Origin: Diphasiastrum complanatum
Taxonomy: Eukaryota > Streptophyta > Lycopodiopsida > Lycopodiales > Lycopodiaceae
Assembly (NCBI GenBank): GCA_029204225.1
Contig: CM055101.1
Coordinates: 36,511,648 to 36,575,647, forward strand
Length of the DNA stretch: 64,000 nucleotides
Direction of reading: 5' to 3'
Under the pieces are notes generated by a model that did not search any database, was not told the DNA's origin, and was given only the letters and a program-made list of their open reading frames with translations. A program made the translations under genes and the position numbers. This document shows, piece by piece, positions 56,466 to 64,000 of the stretch. Every line of letters begins with the position of its first letter. The first letter of the stretch is position 1.

Positions 56466-57822
56466 TTGAAAGGTAGAATCCTTCTCATCAACATCAAGAA
56501 TGTTAGATCCATCTACTTTACCATCAATCATGCTTGAAGACACCTTTGGAATGTTTCCCTCATCAAAAATGACATCTCTACCAACAATCACTTTGTTAGT
56601 AGAAGGAATGTAAACCTTGTAGGCTTTACTCACCTCACTATATCCAACAAAAATACCTCTTCTTGAAGATGGATCCTCCTTGGTCCTATCATCAAGAGTA
56701 ATGTTGACATAGCATGCGCATCCAAAGGTTCTTAGAAAGTTGACATTCGGCCTCCTCTTGAATAGCATCTAAAAAGGTGTCCTTCCATCCAAAATAGCAC
56801 TCGGCCACCTATTGCACAAGAAATTGGCACACAACAAAGCTTGATCCCAAAATGGTTTGTCAAGATTAGCACTTAACCTCATAGCTTTAGCACTTTCACA
56901 TAAAGTCCTATTCTTCCTTTTAGCCACTCCATTTTGTTGTGGAGTCCTTGATGTTTTATACTCCCTCTTGATCCCATGCTCATCACAAAAGGCCTTGAAC
57001 TTGTTAGATATGTACTCACCACCATTGTCACCTCTCAAGCACTTGATCTTTGTGGAGAACTCGTTCTCCCTTGCATTCTTGAACTTGACAAAGACATCAT
57101 ACACTTCATCCTTGTTCTTTAGTAGATAGATCCAACAAAATCTACTAAAATCATCAATGAATGTTACATACATCTTAGCTCCACTATTGCTAATTGTAGT
57201 AAATCCATGAATATCCGAATGTACAAGTTGAAAAGGCTTTGTAGATCTAGAAATAGATCTAGTATAAGGTAGTCTATGTGACTTAGACAAAGCACAAGAC
57301 TCACAAACATGCTTGTCATTACTTAAGGAACTTGGAAGACCAATCACAACCTTCTTCCTTGCCATTACCTCCAATGACTTGAAGTTGAGGTGTCCCATCC
57401 TTTTGTGCCAAACCTCTTGAATAGAAATTTGCTCCCTTGCAACACATCCAACTTGGTTAGCAATAACACAAGCATCAAGTTTGAACAACTTCCCTTTCCT
57501 TTTACCTTTTCCAATCAAGACACCCTTCCTTTTGATCAAACAAGCATCTCCATCAAACTGCTCCTTGAGGCCCTTACTTAGCATTTGACTCACACTAAGC
57601 AAATTCTTGGTAATAGATGGAATAAACAAGACATCCTCCAAATGAACATTCCTATTTGTAGAGAGAGAGAAATAGGAATTGTGCCAATCCCTTTGATTGC
57701 ACACTCACCATCATTGGCCATGTAGATCACCCTCTTGTCATTTCCATATGCCAACAAAGAAGTGAAGTACTCTTTGTGAAAGGTCATGTGTGAACTTGCT
57801 CCACTATCAATCCACCAAGGAT
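56466..57822 (-). pseudogene. Copia D protease-integrase
   Basis: The protease site (IDSGASSHM) is near 57800, then a frame shift near 57650. From 57704 one frame runs to 56466 with a single TAG at 56769-56771 (after DGRTPF). It has GKLFKLDACVIANQ, the full HHCC (VWHKRMGHLN...CESCALSKSH), LVHSDIHGFTTISN, FIDDFSRFCWIYLL and LRGDNGGEYISNKF. The third catalytic residue is Lys (NGVAKRKNRTL), the same change as in copia C. The end has FGCACYVNITLDDRTKED and VGRDVIFDEGNIP. Confidence 0.9.
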
Positions 57823-58670
57823 CTAGATCTCCATCATTAGCAAGACAAAATCATCATCATTTGCATCTTGCACATCCAAACCATCCTCATCAAGAGTAAG
57901 ATTACCTTGGTTGTCTCCTTGATCTCTCTTCTTCTTGTAGCACTCACTTGCAAAGTGTCCTTTGATGCCACAATAGAAGCACTTGAGCTTTGATCTATCC
58001 TTCTTTTTGCCACTTGAAGAAGCATCCACTTGATCTTGCCCTTTAGACCACTTGCTTTTGGTTTTGCCCTTGAAGTGTCGATGTAGATCCACCTCTTGCT
58101 TGAAGCCTATATTCCATTGATCAAGATCTCTTGAAGATCCATCAAACTTGGCAAAGTCTTTTGAATAGCAATACTTTGAACAATGTTAGCATGAGCATCC
58201 AACAAGCCATTAATAATCACTTGAATAAGCTCTCCTTCCTTAATGCTTTCATCTATGCAAGCTAACTCATCATTCAATGCTTTCATTCTCAAAACAAAAG
58301 TACTTGGACTTTCTTCATTCTTTTGCAAACAAGAAAAGATTTGCCTTCTTAGAGTCAACACTCTAGAAGTAGACTTGGATTCATAAAGCTTCTTTAATGA
58401 ATTCCAAGCTTCCAAAGATGATGTGCACTTACCAACTTCCTTGAGAAGTTCATTGGTAACATTCATCTTTATCATGTGTAGAGCCTTCTTGGCCCTCTTG
58501 TCATACCTCAATTGATCTTGTTGTGTTGCTGGTCTCTCCTCCAAACCTACAACAATATCCAAAACATCATTCATCTCAAGAAGTGACTCCATCCTCACTT
58601 TCCATAATGAATAGTTACTTGAGGTAAGCCTATCATTGGCTTCCAACATGACTCCAATTGAGGTTGCCAT
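57823..58670 (-). pseudogene. Copia D gag
   Basis: Open from MATSIGVMLEANDRLTSSNY at 58650 or so (frame starts at 58670) to 58107, with SLWKVRMESLLEMNDVLD, AWNSLKKLYESKSTSRVL and DELACIDESIKEGELIQ. A stop and shift lead to 58092-57823, with an intact zinc knuckle CFYCGIKGHFASEC. Very like the gag of copia A. Confidence 0.9.
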
Positions 58671-59258
58671 GTAGCAATGACCTGATCTTCTCTTTCAGCC
58701 TGTTTCAATGCACAAAGCACTCCTTTGAACAACAACAAATGCTTCCAAAAGAAATCACCAAGATTTGAAACTATCTCACAAATTCTCTTCTAGCACTTAT
58801 CCAAGCAAATCAACACATAGAATCATGGAATCTTGATCAACCTATGATCTATCCTCAATCTAATGACTTTTGCCACTTCCTAAGATTGAAACACACTCAA
58901 ATGAAGTTCAGCAACCTCACTATCTAGAGATCCAATCAAAATTAGGGTTTTGACAAAATCACAAAAAATTGACTATTCCAAATCTACATGCAAATGCTGA
59001 AAATTTGATATGCAATCTATAAGCCACCACTTAGGCTGAACCAATGATCCAAAAATCGGCCAAATCCAGCATGTGAATTTAAAAAACGGAATTGAACAAG
59101 TATATTGACATATTTAGTGTTTTGATCTAAAAAAGATCCAATCTACAAAAGCAAAAAATCCGATTTTGGTGTAGAATCCTCTCTAGCATGCTCTAGACTT
59201 GATATCTTCACCAAATCATTGATAGATCTGATTTCCTGCTTCATAACCTGAAACACAA
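58671..59258 (-). other. Copia D leader
   Basis: About 590 bp between primer site and gag. It aligns with the copia A leader (22.04-22.63 kb), for example AATTAGGGTTTTGACAAAATC here against AATTAGGATTTTGACAAAATC there (quoted region 58938-58958). Confidence 0.7.
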
Positions 59259-59270
59259 GCTCTGATACCA
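59259..59270 (-). promoter_or_regulatory. Primer-binding site of copia D
   Basis: GCTCTGATACCA touching the LTR start TGTGAAAG at 59271. Confidence 0.9.
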
Positions 59271-59920
59271 TGTGAAAGATTTCAGATCCTTATGATCCAA
59301 TCTACTTGAATGATCTTTGGTTAGAAAGAGAAATACACTACCAATTTCACCAATGTAGAAAAATCAGCATCTACACACAATTTGAGATGCAAACACTAAT
59401 AGAACTTGATCAAACTTGAAAGAAATGATTATGTACTGTTTTTGTCCGTACAAAACCAGCAAGCTACTGTATTTCGCACGTGTGGATCCAGAAATAGCAA
59501 ATATAGATCATTCTACACATAGAATTGCAAGCAATCACCAAGATAGTGCACCAATGGATAGTAGAACCCAAGAGAACCATGTATAAGCATGAAATGAGAT
59601 AGAGAAGAGAGAAGATGACTCTCTCCACGAGTTACATCCTTTTATAGCAGGTCCAAACCCTATTTGGCCACTTGGCTTTCCCACCAAAATGCTAACCCTA
59701 CCAATTTTGGGTCTAGATTCAATGTACCCAACTTATTCAAATTGAATCTACTCAAACTCGCATTCTATCTTTCCCACACTTTCAAAAAGTGTTTATTCAA
59801 ATGAAATTTAGACTAATGAACTTTGAAAAGTCAACCTCTAAGTCTAAAACAAGTTTTGTCCTCAATATGCGAAATATGGAAATATTGCAAAATGTGATGA
59901 AATTAGTTGAATCTTTCACA
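59271..59920 (-). repeat. Copia D 5' LTR
   Basis: 650 bp from TGTGAAAGATTTCAG to ATCTTTCACA. Clear relative of the copia A LTR. Holds TCCGTACAA at 59445 and a CGCACGTGTGG element about 30 bp further. Confidence 0.85.
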
Positions 59921-59961
59921 CACACAACCTTTTACACTACTTTGAGAAACTTTTAAAGTAT

Positions 59962-60206
<245 letters not shown>

Positions 60207-60408
60207 TTTCCCTTCCTTTCCTTTCTTTCACAAAAATTCCAAAAACTTTCAAAAAACCAACCTCCAACCTCCAATTGCTCCAAGCTCCAAGCTCCAACCT
60301 TCAATCGCTCCAAGCGCCGGTCTTTAATTGCTCCAACCGTTCCAATGCACGTAAAAATAGAGTGATAGGAATGATTTGGAATTGCGATTTCATGAAAAAA
60401 TATCAAAC

Positions 60409-60777
60409 GTCGGAATCCGACGTCCATGTCAATCAAACCTCTGAACAAGCCATAGACGTCAGATACCTTGTCGTTCATTTCAAATTGCTGACATAGACGT
60501 CGAAATCCGACATCCGTCATCTACATCCTGTCGGATTCTGACGTCCATGTCAACAGACACGTATTTTTTGTTTATTTTATGTATATTACACGTCATATCC
60601 ACATTTGCATGTCAGAATCGGTCATGTTGGATTCCAACGTATATTTTGAAAATGGGTTGCCACCACAATTTCTTGGTCGTCGAACGTATAAATTTGGTAT
60701 TTTTGTATAGATGTCGGATTTCGACGCGTCGAATTGCGACGGATTATGAAATTTCCAAAAATCCGTCGGATGCCCAC
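60409..60777. repeat. Eight 13-bp palindromes, GTCGGAWTCCGAC
   Basis: Copies start at 60409, 60499, 60530, 60611, 60626, 60713, 60728 and 60765, each 13 bases with zero to three differences from GTCGGATTCCGAC or GTCGGAATCCGAC. Two are followed by GTCCATGTCAA (from 60420 and 60541). The cluster spans 370 bp of otherwise non-coding DNA. Confidence 0.85.
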
Positions 60778-60904
60778 GTCAAAATTCTCGCGATATGTTA
60801 TTGTGTTGGCCGAGACACATGTTCCAATTTCTCTCAAGAGTTTATTGGACACATTCAATTTGATGCAATGGAGAGCCAACCTTGCTCTCTTCTTGGACTT
60901 TATG

Positions 60905-61038
60905 GATTATTGAGGACTTGAGGCTCCTCCTCATTCCCAAGCACAATATCCATAATGTCTTGAAGCACCAAAATAGATTCCATCCTAACCTTCCAAGTAG
61001 AATAGTTGGAGGATTTCAACCTTTCACTTGCCTCCATT
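60905..61038 (-). pseudogene. Copia gag N-terminal scrap
   Basis: The minus strand reads MEASERLKSSNYSTWKVRME and ILVLQDIMDIVLGNEEEPQV, a typical copia gag start. Nothing further remains. It might be the lost gag start of a copia C-like copy. Confidence 0.7.
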
Positions 61039-61239
61039 GGCAATAGGTACCCCCCTTCTTTCAAAATTGTGGAAACATATAGGCTTAAAATGTATCAAAA
61101 AATCATATGTGCACACAAACATGTTGAATTGAAGCATACAATAGATTGTTGGGAAGCTAATTTTGCAATGCAGAATTACAAAAATTTTCCGGTTAACTAA
61201 AAAATAAAACCAAAAAAAAAATGTGGGCCAGGGGCGAAG

Positions 61240-61240
<1 letters not shown>

Positions 61241-61293
<53 letters not shown>

Positions 61294-61742
61294 AGGGAGC
61301 AGGGGACGAAGAAGAGCGAGGGTAGGAGTGAGCAGGGAGCATGGGACGGAGGAGAGCGAGCAGGAGCGAGGAGGAGCGAGGGTGGGAGCGACGGGAGAGA
61401 GCAAGGGAGGACAGAGGAGAGCGAGGATGAGCGAGCAGGAGCGAGCACAGAGCGAAGGGGAGGAGCGAGTGAGCAGGGAGACAACAAGGGGAGGAGCGAG
61501 CGAGAAGAGACGCGAGTCGAGCAGGGAGAGAGCGAAGGGGAGGAGCAAGCGATCAGGAGCGAGTAGGGAGGAGAAAACGAGCAGAGATCAAAGGGGAGGA
61601 GCGAGCGAGCAGAGGCGTGGAGAGAGCGGGAGAGAGAGAGCCGAGGGAGAGAGCGGGAGAGAGAGAGCGAGCAGGGAGAGAGTGATGAGTTGAGTGAGGG
61701 ACAGAGAGAGAGAGAGGGAGGGAGAGGGAGAGAGCGAGCAGG

Positions 61743-61779
<37 letters not shown>
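61241..61779. repeat. Purine-rich tract with (GA)n and GAGCGAGCAGG-type minisatellite
   Basis: (GA)n at 61241-61292 and 61745-61779 flank about 450 bp of almost pure purine units such as GGAGCGAGCAGGGAG and GAGGAGCGAGCG. The long frames on both strands are low-complexity artefacts. Confidence 0.9.
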
Positions 61780-61782
<3 letters not shown>

Positions 61783-61799
61783 GACAGAATCCAACATGG

Positions 61800-61939
61800 A
61801 TTAATGCACCTGAACTAGTCCATCTTGCACCCAAAACAGTCGACAAACTACACAGTAATTATGCTCATAATTACAGCTTTCATCTGATACCCATATTGCC
61901 CATAAAAAGACCAATATATATATATATATATAAATAACG
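61800..61939. repeat. Short AT microsatellite and flank
   Basis: (AT)n at about 61913-61932. No gene seen. Confidence 0.8.
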
Positions 61940-62010
61940 TTTCTGGATTTTTTTTTTAAATTTCAGAAACGTGTTTCTGAACGCGATTCTGAAATGTGTT
62001 TCAGAAACGC
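61940..62010. repeat. Clustered TTTCAGAAACG palindromes
   Basis: ACGTTTCTGGA, TTTCAGAAACG, GTTTCTGAACG, ATTCTGAAATG and GTTTCAGAAACG occur in 70 bp, alternating in orientation, so the segment can fold in several ways. Confidence 0.7.
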
Positions 62011-64000
62011 AGTGCATCTATGGTTTAAACTTGATTTCCATGAATTTACTTAGAAATAGTCATTGCTTAGGACTAACTCCATCAATTACCCAACCAAAAA
62101 AGTTCTCACTAGGCACTACATTTTTAATACTAATTCATTAAATACAAAATTGAATGCATTTGATTATATACACTTTCATAAATGAAAATTGTCATATCCA
62201 CTCAAGAAAAAAAAAGAAGTTTGTTTGGAGATCAAATTACTAATAATGGAAATTAATATATTGACATTTTGCAAGGGTCAACATGAATATGACAGATAAA
62301 GATCATACCATTTTTGCTATATTAACAAAAAATTTAAATGGCATTTAGGCTTTCAAGAAATGTACTTATTTCAAAAGTTCTTTCTAAGGTATACTATTTT
62401 AAGAACTAGAAGATAATATGAAATCTTCAAGCCTTCTTCATAAACTATATTGGGAATTATTATGGAATGAAAATAATGTGTAATATATTAAATAGACATT
62501 TTTTTTTTGCATTTTCCAATCATCATTATTTATCAATATATAAAGTATAATTGATTCTCTTATGATAATAAAATACATGAAATTTGACAATTTAAATAAC
62601 AACATCTGAAGATCACACCTCTTATTGTTATTTTTCAAATATTCATGATGATGCAAGAGATAAATGTTGATTAGGTAAGGTCAAATAATGCACTATGAAT
62701 CTCCATCATCTCTTATTATTGTGAAAACACAAAAAAGAGACAGGTACTCCCACAAAGAGATGTCAAGCTCTCTCATTGTCAACTTGTATCAAGCATGCCT
62801 CTTGTGCCCAGTTAATATAACAAAATGTTGGTTTTAGATGTCTTTTTCTAGTACACATTATTTTAGGATTGAGTCAAAAGTTCACAAGGCACAACATTGA
62901 TATCTTTTGCATTGATGATTCTACTTTTTTGAGAAAAGAAGGGAGTAAAACAATAATGTCTTTTCCATAATACAATTCAAGCATGCAAGCAAATGAAGTT
63001 ACAAGATATGATTTGAGAAGAAAATATAAGAAATGCCGTTATACAATGCAAGCAATGCAAGTAAATGAATGAAGTTACAAGATATGATATGAGAATAAAA
63101 TATAAAGTGGAATCATCAATGTTGTGATGTCACTTTAATATCTTAAATAATTTTTTTACGTTCACCAGGCTAGTGGATGTATTGTGATGCAAAATGCAAA
63201 AAGGTATTACATATGGACATAGACCTTTCTACCTCATCAACAAACTTGGATAGCAACAATATTGGACATATACTTCTAGCACAAGTTCACCTACATGGGA
63301 GGACTTATTATCTAATTAATAATCATATATTGTGCAAGTCATGCTAATGTAGTTTGTAATCAGATGTTTAGAGTACTACAATGTTTGAATACAATGTTTG
63401 AAAGGATTACATTTCTAACCTTTGGGTACAAAACTTGACTATTTACCTACATGGCTTTTGATATTATGTGCAAGCCACTCTATGCATATGCTTCACACAT
63501 AGGCTCCATATGTGTGGGATTACATTTATGTAACAAACTTTGGCCTAGATCAAGCTATATTATGCATTTTTCACAGAAGCTACTTTCTAACATAAAGAAC
63601 CTTTTTGTTGGCTTGGAGGTTTTGAATTGTCAATCACAATAACAAAACTTCATAAATTTTTTCAGTTGAGATCCATTTAGCTCACATATTCGAGAATGGT
63701 AAATCTATTTGGAAAGTATGTCTTTTAAAATAATCACATTTTAAGAATTTTCCAACTTTTAGCTTTTTTCAGTTGGTTTCTTATTCTCATACTTGTATGA
63801 TCCTCTTTTTGTTTGAAAGTTTGCTATTCATCTTGGCATAGCTTTGTGATGGCTTCCTGTTGTAGACCATGGAGTAATATTGCATCAATCTATGTTTGTA
63901 AAGAAAAAGACTCTAATGGCTCTTGGATACCATGTGTGTAAATTGCAATGGGTATTTATTCGTCCCTCATCAAGAAGTGCTTTTTGTAAAAAAATAAAAT
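62011..64000. other. AT-rich DNA without recognised genes
   Basis: No coding region or RNA gene that I can support. It holds an imperfect tandem duplication at about 62970-63108 (TACAATTCAAGCATGCAAGC against TACAATGCAAGCAATGCAAG). Confidence 0.5.
63918..63932 (-). promoter_or_regulatory. Degenerate copia primer-binding site
   Basis: GGCTCTTGGATACCA resembles GCTCTGATACCA with an insertion, and it is followed by TGTGTGTAAATTGC, which could be an LTR start running out of the window. Weak by itself. Confidence 0.3.

Larger units (their letters stand above)
56465..59920 (-). mobile_element. Copia D, 5' part, fused to copia F2
   Basis: 5' LTR, primer site, leader, gag, protease and integrase of the copia A family, ending at about 56465 (DVDEKDSTF), where F2 sequence takes over. 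RT, RNase H and the 3' LTR of D are absent. D carries the integrase that A lacks. Confidence 0.85.

Overview
The window is nuclear DNA of a land plant with a large, repeat-rich genome. Signs of this are spliced genes with GT-AG introns, many Ty1/copia LTR retrotransposons primed by initiator tRNA-Met (TGGTATCAGAGC-type sites), a CACTA-type DNA transposon, AT-rich intergenic DNA and very long (CT)n and (CA)n arrays. A fern or another non-flowering plant is my best guess, from the diverged element families and the type of non-LTR reverse transcriptase. This is inference, not proof. No organelle, rRNA, CRISPR or bacterial operon structure is visible.

Only one gene looks intact and host-like. It is a seven-exon gene at about 11.5-14.5 kb (+) for an atypical bHLH transcription factor of the bHLH68/bHLH112 type. 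The splice model closes to a 479-residue protein with every junction in phase. Almost everything else is mobile DNA in decay.

Layout: 0-7.2 kb holds an LTR end, an unknown coiled-coil remnant, a copia RT-RNase H remnant (+), an unknown ORF, a high-GC non-LTR reverse transcriptase with a C-terminal nuclease-like domain (-), and another copia RNase H scrap. 7.7-10.1 kb holds faint Ty3/gypsy integrase and protease remnants and a tRNA-like (SINE-type) head. 11.5-14.5 kb is the bHLH gene, followed by a MITE-like element at 15.5-16.1 kb. 17.8-31.0 kb is a nest of minus-strand copia elements. Copy A lacks integrase, RT and RNase H and instead carries about 650 codons of unfamiliar ORF. Copy A sits in copy B, and B shares a single LTR with copy C.

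31.0-37.3 kb is a broken, intron-containing plus-strand ORF cluster that looks like an unclassified transposon. A copia element (E) has inserted into one of its introns, leaving a TTTTC target duplication. A convergent minus-strand ORF follows and has a relative at 44.2-45.7 kb. 38.1-44.2 kb is copia F. 45.7-47.2 kb is rich in repeated short motifs and contains two long hairpins. 47.24 kb is a histone H3/CENH3-like pseudogene. 47.8-50.5 kb is copia G (+), 50.5-52.9 kb a CACTA transposase remnant, and 53.2-54.1 kb the remains of copia H.

54.3-54.6 kb is an array of 17-bp palindromes. 54.6-55.1 kb is microsatellite. 55.15-59.9 kb is a chimera of two copia families (F2 and D). 60.4-60.8 kb is a cluster of eight 13-bp palindromes. 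The rest is a gag scrap, a purine-rich tract and AT-rich DNA without genes.

Most elements carry stops, frameshifts or lost catalytic residues, so most of the window is a fossil record. The best leads for something undescribed are the pol-less copia A with its new ORFs, the two-gene convergent element at 31-37 kb and its relative at 44-47 kb, the H3-like pseudogene, and the palindrome arrays at 54.3 and 60.4 kb.
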